Positions 1-5,764 of a stretch of 15,973 nt of DNA are shown in pieces. The stretch is from the NCBI RefSeq assembly GCF_910588395.1, contig NZ_CAJUPA010000044.1, forward strand, positions 1-15,973, written 5' to 3'. Made by a program: the position numbers and the translations under genes. Below the pieces are notes generated by a model. The model was not told the origin of the DNA, did no database searches, and was given only the letters and a program-made list of their open reading frames with translations. Numbering within the stretch: position 1 is the first letter of the stretch; each line of letters begins with the position of its first letter. This DNA is from an uncultured Faecalibaculum sp. (GTDB lineage Bacteria > Bacillota_I > Bacilli_A > Erysipelotrichales > Erysipelotrichaceae).

Positions 1-115
1 TGGAGAGAACGGAAGACCTGCTTTGGCAGGCAGTTTTCAAGGAAGCGTCAACCAGGGAAGACTCACAGAGCCTGAACTGGAGCTGTCCCTGGCAACGGGG
101 ACATGCAAACTATGA
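1..115 (+). other. Possible 3' end of an upstream gene (frame unresolved)
   Basis: The first 115 bases are open from the left edge in frame 2, ending in TGA at 113-115. Frame 3 is also open, to 146. The frame 2 stop overlaps the likely start of the next small gene as ATGA, the same junction seen at potA/potB and potB/potCD, which slightly favours a coupled upstream gene in frame 2. Against this, the frame 2 translation has no recognisable motif and a mixed third-base composition, while the first 26 codons of frame 3 look at least as protein-like. No product can be named, and the stretch may be non-coding. Confidence 0.2.
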
Positions 116-333
116 CAAAGTGGTTTGCAACGGTGAACAAGGATGATCAGGGCCGCCTGTGGCTTGTGTGGCAGGATCACAAGGCGGAGATCACAGACTG
201 CTTTGATGCAGGTGGCAGAGCTCATGTGAAACTGGGCGACCGGTATTTCGATCTGGAGAAAACCGCGGACGGATGCATCTGGTCATCTTCAGATGACCCG
301 GCTGACGGAACAGAGTACACGGATCCGAACTGA
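112..333 (+). CDS. Small uncharacterised protein (73 aa)
   Basis: I do not recognise this protein. It is acidic and soluble-looking, begins MTKWFATVNKDDQGRLW, is rich in Trp and Asp, and has no signal peptide or membrane segment. The pattern suggests a small beta-rich domain, but that is only an impression. The start at 112 is preferred over the in-frame ATG at 103 because a GGGGA run (97-101) is about 10 nt upstream of 112 but only 1 nt from 103. The 112 start also gives an ATGA overlap with an upstream stop. Codon third positions are G/C-biased like the neighbouring genes, and a terminator follows closely, so it is probably real and the last gene of a unit that begins outside the window. 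Confidence 0.55.
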   Translation: MTKWFATVNKDDQGRLWLVWQDHKAEITDCFDAGGRAHVKLGDRYFDLEKTADGCIWSSSDDPADGTEYTDPN

Positions 334-347
334 CATAAGAACAGAGA

Positions 348-385
348 ACACCTCCGGCTGCGGTGGATTTGCACCGGAGGTTTTC
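348..385 (+). terminator. Rho-independent terminator after the small protein gene
   Basis: ACCTCCGG (350-357) pairs with CCGGAGGT (374-381), and an inner TGC/GCA can extend the stem. A short T run (381-384) follows. It lies 15 nt after the stop codon and separates the small gene from the peptide-binding protein gene. Confidence 0.75.
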
Positions 386-447
386 GGCTCTGCCGTCAGA
401 TTGACGTGACTGTAATCGTTTACATATATCAGACATCTGCTCCCTTA

Positions 448-456
448 TGCTAGAAT
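448..456 (+). promoter_or_regulatory. Extended -10 promoter for the peptide-binding lipoprotein gene
   Basis: TGC followed by TAGAAT (451-456) forms an extended -10 element. No good -35 is seen at 16-18 nt spacing. The predicted transcript start is near 463, leaving room for the AAAGGA ribosome binding site at 481-486 before the ATG at 496. Confidence 0.45.
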
Positions 457-495
457 GTTGGCATCATGCTTTAAAAGCAGAAAGGAAATTCTCTT

Positions 496-2130
496 ATGAA
501 TCGTAAAGTCACACTGCTGTGCACAGCAGCAGCCTGCATGGGTCTGAGTGCCTGCGGCGGATCCGGCGATGCCGGAAAAACAGAAGCTGCCCAGGGCGGC
601 AAGACCATCACCATCGCCAAGGAAAATGACGTGGTGTCCCTGAACTCCATTCTGGCCATTGACCAGAAATCCTTCGATGTCATTGGCATGTTCACGGAAG
701 GTCTGATGACACTGGATGCGGACAACAACATCATCCCGGCAATCGCAGAGAGCTATGAACTCAGTGATGACCAGCTGACCTACACTTTCAAGCTCCGGGA
801 CGCGAAATGGACCAACGGCGAGGAAGTGAAGGCCCAGGACTTTGTCTTTGCCTGGAACGAACTGGCTCACAATGACGAAGCGGAGTATTCCTATCTGGTG
901 ACAGATGACGGTGCCTGCATCAAGAACGGCAACGAGATCGTCTACGATGGCAAAGATGATCTGGACTTGGGTGTAACCGCCAAAGACGACAAGACACTGG
1001 TGGTGGAACTGGACAAGAAGAGCCCGCAGTTCCTGTCGCTGATGGTGTTCCCGTCTTTCTACCCCATCAACGAGGAATTCTACAAGGAACAGGGCGACCA
1101 GTATGGCCTGGCAGTGGAAAACCTGCTGGCCAACGGTCCTTACAAAGTGGTGGAATGGACCAAGGGCAACTCGGTGAAAGTCGCGAAAAACGAAGACTAC
1201 TGGGATGCGGGCAACGTGAAAGTGGACAACATTATTGTCAATGCCGTGCCTGACTTCTCCACTTCGGCGCTGGATTTCGAAAACGGCAACACGGACTGGA
1301 CGCAGCTGAACTCCACGCTGATCGACCGCTACAAGGACAACCCGGCGTATCAGGAACAGCCTGAGTCCTGCCTGTGGTACCTCCAGTACAACTACGACAA
1401 CAAGTATCTGGCCAATGAGAACATCCGGAAGGCCATCAGCACGGTGGTGGACCGCCAGGATCTGGTGGAAAACGTTCTGAAGGACGGGTCCACGGTTCTG
1501 ACCGGGTTTGTCCCTGCAGGATTCACCAGCGGGCCCGACGGCAAGGATTACCGGGAAACTGCCAAGTCTCCGGAAGCGCTGGCCGGGGAAGACGGTGTGA
1601 AAGCAGCTCAGGAATATCTGGACAAGGGCCTGAAGGAACTGGGTGAATCGGAAATCACGCTGACGCTGCTGTGCGATTCCTCCGACCCGGCCAAACCCGT
1701 GGCGGAATACATTCAGTCCTGCACCTCCAAGCTCAAAGGCCTGACACTGGAACTGATGCCCCAGGAAAAGGCCAACCGTCTGGCGAAGATGAAGAGTCAT
1801 GATTTCGATCTGGTGCTCACCGGATGGATCCCCGATTTCTCCGATCCCACTGCTTTCCTGGGCCTGATGACCGAAGGCAATGCCTACAACTATGGCAGCT
1901 ATGTCAGCAAAGACTACGATGCCAGGCTGAAGGAAGCAGCGGATGCGGCCACACCGGAAGAGCGCTGGGCACTGCTGCAGGAAGCGGAACAGATCCTGCT
2001 GGAAGACGAAGCGGTCTCCGGCATCTATCAGATGGGCGGTGCAGTGCTGCAGAACCCGAAGGTAACGGGCATCGATCACCACGTATTCGGTGTATCCAAC
2101 CTGTACAAGAACGCGGACATCTCCGAGTAA
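496..2130 (+). CDS. Peptide/oligopeptide ABC transporter substrate-binding lipoprotein (SBP_bac_5, OppA-like)
   Basis: Predicted membrane-anchored receptor that captures peptides outside the cell for an ABC importer. The 544-aa protein has a short lipoprotein signal with lipobox LSAC and lipidation Cys20, then a Gly/Ser-rich linker. The family core is clear: an early VVSLNSIL segment, the SBP_bac_5 signature around YTFKLRDAKWTNGEEVKAQD, a central NGPYKVVEW motif, and a late DFDLVLTGWIPDFSDPTAF region typical of OppA/MppA proteins. Length is normal for OppA. The start is fixed by AAAGGA 9 nt upstream and by the signal peptide. The gene stands alone between a promoter and a strong terminator, with no permease or ATPase gene in the window, so its transport partner is probably encoded elsewhere. 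Peptide specificity cannot be read from the sequence; other SBP_bac_5 ligands such as nickel or opines are less likely. Confidence 0.93.
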   Translation: MNRKVTLLCTAAACMGLSACGGSGDAGKTEAAQGGKTITIAKENDVVSLNSILAIDQKSFDVIGMFTEGLMTLDADNNIIPAIAESYELSDDQLTYTFKLRDAKWTNGEEVKAQDFVFAWNELAHNDEAEYSYLVTDDGACIKNGNEIVYDGKDDLDLGVTAKDDKTLVVELDKKSPQFLSLMVFPSFYPINEEFYKEQGDQYGLAVENLLANGPYKVVEWTKGNSVKVAKNEDYWDAGNVKVDNIIVNAVPDFSTSALDFENGNTDWTQLNSTLIDRYKDNPAYQEQPESCLWYLQYNYDNKYLANENIRKAISTVVDRQDLVENVLKDGSTVLTGFVPAGFTSGPDGKDYRETAKSPEALAGEDGVKAAQEYLDKGLKELGESEITLTLLCDSSDPAKPVAEYIQSCTSKLKGLTLELMPQEKANRLAKMKSHDFDLVLTGWIPDFSDPTAFLGLMTEGNAYNYGSYVSKDYDARLKEAADAATPEERWALLQEAEQILLEDEAVSGIYQMGGAVLQNPKVTGIDHHVFGVSNLYKNADISE

Positions 2131-2149
2131 GCCTTACGTATATCACCAG

Positions 2150-2186
2150 AAAGGACAGCCTCCCGTCAAAGGAGGGCTGTCCTTTT
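2150..2186 (+). terminator. Rho-independent terminator after the OppA-like gene
   Basis: AAAGGACAG (2150-2158) pairs with CTGTCCTTT (2177-2185), and an inner CCTCC/GGAGG stem continues it after a single bulged G. The arm runs into TTTT. It lies 19 nt after the stop codon. The A-rich 5' arm could also work in the opposite direction. Confidence 0.9.
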
Positions 2187-2299
2187 CACTGCGATGCCGA
2201 TGGTGGACGGCAGGGGCAGGGATTTCCACAAACTCCCAGCCTGGAAAGAAATCCGGCACATATGTGACGCTCTCCCCCTTCTCTGTTGACTCACCCCGG

Positions 2300-2328
2300 T
2301 TGTGCAGACATCCTGCCGTGCTTAAAAT
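2300..2328 (+). promoter_or_regulatory. Promoter abutting the murB start codon
   Basis: TTGTGC (2300-2305), a 17-nt spacer and TAAAAT (2323-2328) form a plausible sigma-A promoter. The expected +1 is 2335, which is the A of the in-frame ATG at 2335. No ribosome binding site lies between the promoter and either nearby ATG, so the transcript may be leaderless. The preceding gap from 2187 holds nothing else clear apart from a 10-bp palindrome at 2257-2266. Confidence 0.5.
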
Positions 2329-2334
2329 ATGAGT

Positions 2335-3267
2335 ATGATCGATGTAAAAGAAAATGTTCCAATGAAGAACCATACGACTCTGAAAATCGGCGGTCCCGCC
2401 AGCCGGTTTCTGGAGCCGGATACAATACAAGACATGATACAGATCCTGCAGGAGTCCCTGGAGGAAGAAGCCCCGCTGTTCATTCTCGGCAACGGCTCCA
2501 ACGTCCTCTTTGCGGATGAAGGATATCCCGGCTGGGTGCTGCACCTGGGATCCAACTGGTCCGGGATCGAACTGGTGGACGCCTGCCGTCTTCGTGTCAA
2601 AAGCGGCACCACCAACCAGGAACTGGCCCGGTTCACCCGTCTGGCGGGGCTGGCCGGCTATGAATTTGCCTCGGGAATCCCGGGCACCATCGGCGGTGCC
2701 ATTGTCATGAACGCCGGGGCTTATGACGGCGAAACGGTGGATGTGCTGGAAAGCGTCCGGTGGCTGGACCGGCAGGGCAATCTGCATGTGGCCACCGGGG
2801 AGGAACTGGATCTGGGCTACCGGCATTCCCGGTTCAGCGATGAATTCGGCCTGATCGTGGATGCGGTCTACCGTCTGAAGCCTGGAGATACTCTGGCCAT
2901 TGAACGGAAAATCGATGATCTTACCGCCCGACGCTGGAGCAGACAGCCCATGGAGGATGCCTCTGCCGGCAGCACCTTCAAGCGCCCGGCAGGCAGTTTC
3001 GCCTCGAAGCTGATTCATGAAAGCGGACTCCAGGGACTCCGGGTGGGAGATGCCATGGTATCGGAAAAACACGCCGGTTTTCTGATCAATGCCGGTGAAG
3101 CCAGCTGCGCCGAGTTTCTGGAACTGGTGCGCCAGGTACAGGACAAAGTGCAGGCAGATTCCGGCATTCATCTGGAGCTGGAAGTCCGGCGTCCGGATGC
3201 TGCAGCCGACGCAGCCAGAGATGCACTCGTGCGTCTGGAGAAAGAAAGGGAAGAAGAGGAGGAGTAA
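2335..3267 (+). CDS. murB: UDP-N-acetylenolpyruvoylglucosamine reductase (MurB)
   Basis: Cytoplasmic FAD enzyme that reduces UDP-GlcNAc-enolpyruvate with NADPH to UDP-MurNAc, an early committed step of peptidoglycan synthesis. Visible family motifs in order are NHTTLKIGGPA, GNGSNVLFADEGYPG (FAD-binding region), GIPGTIGGAIVMNAGAYDGE, YRHSRF, AGSTFKRP with the proton-donor Ser (about residue 213), SEKHAGFLINAG, and LELEVRRP with the C-terminal Glu (about residue 283). The shortness and lack of the type I loop point to a type II MurB. A charged tail rich in Glu and Arg (ending EKEREEEEE) extends past the usual end. An in-frame TAA at 2323-2325 excludes any earlier start. ATG 2329, 2335 and 2362 all lack a good ribosome binding site; 2335 is chosen because it coincides with the predicted transcript start. 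It is followed 6 nt later by a TetR-family gene. Confidence 0.95.
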   Translation: MIDVKENVPMKNHTTLKIGGPASRFLEPDTIQDMIQILQESLEEEAPLFILGNGSNVLFADEGYPGWVLHLGSNWSGIELVDACRLRVKSGTTNQELARFTRLAGLAGYEFASGIPGTIGGAIVMNAGAYDGETVDVLESVRWLDRQGNLHVATGEELDLGYRHSRFSDEFGLIVDAVYRLKPGDTLAIERKIDDLTARRWSRQPMEDASAGSTFKRPAGSFASKLIHESGLQGLRVGDAMVSEKHAGFLINAGEASCAEFLELVRQVQDKVQADSGIHLELEVRRPDAAADAARDALVRLEKEREEEEE

Positions 3268-3273
3268 GGAAGG

Positions 3274-3804
3274 ATGTCGCAGACAAGGACCGCCATACAG
3301 CAGGCCTTCCTGCAGCTGGCCCGGGAAAAACCCGCGGACAAAATCACCGTAACGGATATCGTTGGCCGGGCCGGCATCAACCGGAACAGTTTTTACTATT
3401 ACTTTGAGGACCTGCCGGGGATGATCGAGGTCACGGTGCAGGAACTCTTCGAGCAGGCCATTCTTCAGAAAAAGCCCCGGAGTTTCCAGGAGTGCGTCAA
3501 CCTGCTGTCTCAGGTGATGCAGGAGAACCGGTCTGTGTGTCTGCATCTGTTCCGGTCCCAGTCCAGAATCGATCTGCAGATGTATTATCACCGGGTCTGC
3601 AGCTATGCCGTCACGGCGTTTCTGGAATCTGTGGATTACTTCGGAAAATTCACCACACTGGACGAGAAAGACGCCCTCGCGGCGTATTACCGCTGTCTGC
3701 TGCTGGGACTGATGAACCAGTGGCTGGCCGGGGGCATGAAAAGCGACGTGAACCGTGAACTGTCCCGGATGCAGAAAGCTGCAGCCAGACTGCACCAGTC
3801 CTGA
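3274..3804 (+). CDS. TetR/AcrR-family transcriptional regulator
   Basis: DNA-binding repressor-type protein of 176 aa. The N-terminal TetR helix-turn-helix is clear: KITVTDIVGRAGINRNSFYYYF at about residues 23-44, followed by an all-helical ligand/dimer domain ending in the LLLGLMNQWLAGGMKSD pattern seen in TetR-like C-terminal domains. The start is set by GGAG (3261-3264) and AAGGAAGG immediately before the ATG. Because it lies 6 nt after murB and ahead of a terminator, the two should be cotranscribed. The ligand and targets are unknown. TetR regulators often act on adjacent genes, so control of murB or of its own operon is possible, but no convincing operator was identified. The neighbouring 10-bp palindrome at 2257-2266 is the only candidate. 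Confidence 0.88.
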   Translation: MSQTRTAIQQAFLQLAREKPADKITVTDIVGRAGINRNSFYYYFEDLPGMIEVTVQELFEQAILQKKPRSFQECVNLLSQVMQENRSVCLHLFRSQSRIDLQMYYHRVCSYAVTAFLESVDYFGKFTTLDEKDALAAYYRCLLLGLMNQWLAGGMKSDVNRELSRMQKAAARLHQS

Positions 3805-3806
3805 TG

Positions 3807-3847
3807 AGCGGCCTGTATCCTTTGCAGCGGGATGCAGGCCGCTTTTT
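3807..3847 (+). terminator. Rho-independent terminator after murB-tetR
   Basis: AGCGGCCTG pairs with CAGGCCGCT, and inner TATCC/GGATG pairs continue the stem to about 13-14 bp, including one G-U. TTTTT follows at 3843-3847. It starts 3 nt after the tetR stop and nearly touches the next gene's promoter. Confidence 0.92.
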
Positions 3848-3866
3848 CCTGCACTTTGCGAGGGTC

Positions 3867-3875
3867 TGGTAAAAT
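3867..3875 (+). promoter_or_regulatory. Extended -10 promoter directly before the GntR regulator start
   Basis: TGG followed by TAAAAT (3870-3875) is an extended -10 element. The predicted +1 is about 3882-3883, matching the ATG at 3883. Only 19 nt separate it from the terminator T-tract, so any -35 contact would overlap the terminator. This suggests leaderless translation of the GntR gene. Confidence 0.45.
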
Positions 3876-3882
3876 GGTTCAT

Positions 3883-4578
3883 ATGACTGAATCAGCAAGA
3901 GAAAGACCGAAGACATACAAAGCCGCCGTGGACTTCGTCCGGCAGGAGATCCTGGAAGGCCACCTGCATCCCGGTGACAAGCTGCCCACAGAGCGGGAAC
4001 TGGCCGCGCAGCTGGACATCAGCCGGAATTCTGTCCGGGAAGGACTGCGGGTGCTGGAAAACCTGGGGGTTCTGAGCTCCACCCAGGGATCCGGGAACTA
4101 CATTGCACTGAACTTCGACGAGACCATCAGCGAGGCCCTTTCCTTCCTGTATCACCTGCGGGGCATGCAGGAGGGGGATGTAACGGAATTCCGCTGGATG
4201 ATCGAGCGGGAGGCACTCCCTCTCTGTGCCAGCCGGATTTCTCCCGCGCAGAAGCAGACACTGATGGACGCCCTGCGGCATCTGGAAGCGGCCACAACGG
4301 AAGAGGAACGCATCCGCTGGGACAAGGCGCTGCACCGCATCATGGTCCAGGGCAGCCACAATGAGTTTCTCATTGCCAGCTATCAGGCCCTGACCTCCTT
4401 CATGGACCGGTACATCTCCACCATGCGCCAGCGCATCATCCGGGGGATGCTGGGCAACAACCAGCTGGAAGCCAGTCACCGGCTGCTGGTGGAAGGACTC
4501 ATCAGTCAGAATCTGGAGAAAGCCCGTCAGGGGCTGGAAAACCATTTCGGCTACATCGAAACGTACCGCCACCTGTAA
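3883..4578 (+). CDS. GntR-family (FadR/FCD subfamily) regulator, probable lactate-operon regulator (LctA/LldR-like)
   Basis: Winged-helix regulator with a ligand-sensing FCD domain. The N-terminal GntR domain is textbook: LHPGDKLPTERELAAQLDIS, RNSVREGLRVLENLGVL, then a GSGNYI wing. The all-helical C-terminal domain shows the FCD metal-site pattern: Asp and His in DKALH (about residues 147 and 151), His in ASHRLLVEG (199) and His in ENHFGY (221), counted from the ATG at 3883. FCD members commonly sense hydroxy- or keto-acids such as lactate or pyruvate. It lies just upstream of an EtfB-EtfA-lactate dehydrogenase operon whose leader has a perfect ATTGGT-N3-ACCAAT box, the type bound by FadR-group proteins (PdhR, LldR). 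The gene order equals lctA-lctBCD of Acetobacterium woodii. ATG 3874 is a possible alternative start (weak AGGG 9 nt upstream). An earlier in-frame ATG at 3832 lies inside the terminator and is rejected. Confidence 0.85.
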   Translation: MTESARERPKTYKAAVDFVRQEILEGHLHPGDKLPTERELAAQLDISRNSVREGLRVLENLGVLSSTQGSGNYIALNFDETISEALSFLYHLRGMQEGDVTEFRWMIEREALPLCASRISPAQKQTLMDALRHLEAATTEEERIRWDKALHRIMVQGSHNEFLIASYQALTSFMDRYISTMRQRIIRGMLGNNQLEASHRLLVEGLISQNLEKARQGLENHFGYIETYRHL

Positions 4579-4600
4579 AAGCAAAGAAACACAGACAGTC

Positions 4601-4637
4601 AGCCAGGATTCATGCAGCCTGCAGATCCTGGCTTTTT
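4601..4637 (+). terminator. Rho-independent terminator after the GntR gene
   Basis: AGCCAGGAT (4601-4609) pairs perfectly with ATCCTGGCT (4625-4633), followed by TTTTT (4633-4637). It insulates the regulator gene from the downstream lactate operon, so the two are separate transcripts. Confidence 0.92.
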
Positions 4638-4745
4638 CGTGTCCATGCCGGTCCTGTTGCCGGTTTTTCCGGTCAGGCCCGAAGAGCACATCACACCCGC
4701 CCATATTCAAAGCCCCGGCAGCCATCGGCACGGAAACCAATTAGA

Positions 4746-4766
4746 AACCGCTTACTGTAAGCGGTT
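4746..4766. promoter_or_regulatory. Perfect palindrome resembling a CcpA cre site
   Basis: AACCGCTTAC and GTAAGCGGTT form perfect 10-bp arms around a single T. Read from 4756, TGTAAGCGGTTAAA fits the cre consensus TGWAANCGNTNWCA except at position 13; the other strand also fits approximately. It lies about 100 nt before etfB and upstream of a weak candidate promoter (TTGAAA at 4774-4779, TAAGGT at 4798-4803). Catabolite control of lactate use is a reasonable inference. A site for another LacI-type regulator is the main alternative. Confidence 0.6.
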
Positions 4767-4815
4767 AAACCCCTTGAAATGCAGCCGGGACAGGGAGTAA
4801 GGTGAAGACAGATAA

Positions 4816-4830
4816 ATTGGTAGGACCAAT
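4816..4830. promoter_or_regulatory. FadR/PdhR-type operator ATTGGT-AGG-ACCAAT
   Basis: A perfect 6-bp inverted repeat with a 3-nt centre, identical in form to the PdhR/LldR-type box ATTGGTnnnACCAAT of FadR-group GntR regulators. It lies 38 nt before the etfB ATG, downstream of the only weak promoter candidate. Binding there would therefore block transcription. An isolated ACCAAT half-site occurs at 4736-4741. The FCD-type GntR gene immediately upstream is the obvious candidate binder. Confidence 0.7.
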
Positions 4831-4868
4831 AAGGGACATCACAGAAGCATACCAACAAGGAGGTCTGT

Positions 4869-5657
4869 ATGAATATTCTTGTCTGCATCAAACAGGTGCC
4901 GGCTTCCAGCAAAGTGGAAGTGGATCCGGTCACGGGTGTGATCAAACGGGACGGCGCGTCCTGCAAAATGAACCCCTATGATCTGTACGCGCTGGAAACG
5001 GCGTTCCGGATCCGGGAAGCGGCAGGGGGTACGATCCATGTCATTTCCATGGGACCTGGACAGGCGGCGGATGTGATCCGGGAGGCGTTTGCCATGGGTG
5101 CCGATGGCGGCACGCTTGTTTCTGACCGGCGGTTTGGCGGGGCGGATGTCCTGGCAACCAGCTACACCCTGGCGCAGGGAATCCGGGCTGCGGGAGACTT
5201 CGATCTCATTCTCTGCGGGAAGCAGACCACAGACGGTGACACCGCTCAGGTGGGATCGGAGATCGCGGAATGGCTGGGGATTCCCAGTGTGGCAAATGTC
5301 CGGGAAATCCGGGAGGTCACGGATGAGGATCTGACCATTGCCATGGATCTGCCGGAGGAAATCGAAATCGCCAGAGTGCAGATGCCCTGTCTGCTGGCGG
5401 TGGACAAGGACATCTTCATGCCGCGGCTGCCCAGTTATGTACGGAAAAAGGCGGCAGCCGGCCGGAAGATCCAGGTGCTGAGCCTGGATGACATGGAGGA
5501 CAAAGACCCGTCGCATTACGGACTCAATGGCTCTCCCACCCAGGTGGTGCGGATTTTCCCGCCGGATGTCAATGACGAAAAGGAAACCTGGACAGAGCCC
5601 GGGGACATCATGGCGGCACATCTGACGGAGAAGCTCGCGGAACTGAAGTTCATCTGA
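4869..5657 (+). CDS. etfB: Electron transfer flavoprotein beta subunit of the lactate dehydrogenase complex (EtfB/LctB)
   Basis: The 262-aa EtfB half of a cytoplasmic FAD heterodimer. In bifurcating ETFs this subunit binds NAD(H) and the bifurcating FAD. Motifs seen are NILVCIKQVPASSKVEVD at the N-terminus, KMNPYDLYALE, the nucleotide-binding stretch HVISMGPGQAADVIREAF, SDRRFGGADVLATSYTLA, and GKQTTDGDTAQVGSE near the flavin. This motif set is that of the bifurcating (group 2) ETFs rather than mitochondrial-type ETFs; that grouping is from family knowledge. The start is certain, with a full AAGGAGGT (4857-4864) 4 nt before the ATG. It leads an operon with EtfA and a FAD-dependent lactate dehydrogenase, matching LctB. 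The 107-nt gap to etfA is unusually long for this operon and holds a hairpin. Confidence 0.93.
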   Translation: MNILVCIKQVPASSKVEVDPVTGVIKRDGASCKMNPYDLYALETAFRIREAAGGTIHVISMGPGQAADVIREAFAMGADGGTLVSDRRFGGADVLATSYTLAQGIRAAGDFDLILCGKQTTDGDTAQVGSEIAEWLGIPSVANVREIREVTDEDLTIAMDLPEEIEIARVQMPCLLAVDKDIFMPRLPSYVRKKAAAGRKIQVLSLDDMEDKDPSHYGLNGSPTQVVRIFPPDVNDEKETWTEPGDIMAAHLTEKLAELKFI

Positions 5658-5667
5658 GGGATCTGCC

Positions 5668-5695
5668 TGACCGGGCAGCTGACATCTGCCGGTCA
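5668..5695 (+). other. Intercistronic hairpin between etfB and etfA
   Basis: TGACCGGGCAG (5668-5678) pairs with CTGCCGGTCA (5686-5695) with one unpaired base and a 7-nt loop. No T-tract follows, so it is not a standard terminator. It may be a processing or mRNA-stability element adjusting the EtfB:EtfA ratio; that role is speculation. Confidence 0.4.
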
Positions 5696-5764
5696 CGGCT
5701 GTCCATCAGCCATTTCACCATCACCATACAGAAATAGCATTCAAGAAAGGCAGGAACGCATCAT

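Noticed and set aside
445..2082. Long open frame on the minus strand (545 codons) opposite the OppA-like gene
   Set aside because: It is antisense to an unmistakable SBP_bac_5 gene, its translation is Phe/Val/His/Gln-rich without a known motif, and it arises from the G/C-biased third positions of the real gene. The same applies to the long minus-strand frames over murB-tetR, etfA, lctD, potA and potCD.
2257..2266. 10-bp palindrome CACATATGTG upstream of murB
   Set aside because: It is short enough to occur by chance and has no repeated partner, so it is not listed as a feature. It is kept only as a possible TetR site in the murB-tetR finding.
3832..3873. Upstream in-frame ATG extending the GntR regulator by 14 residues
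   Set aside because: The codon lies inside the tetR terminator hairpin and upstream of the predicted promoter, and has no ribosome binding site.
4612..4800. 62-codon frame before etfB
   Set aside because: It starts inside the GntR terminator and runs through both regulatory palindromes. It has no ribosome binding site and no protein-like composition.
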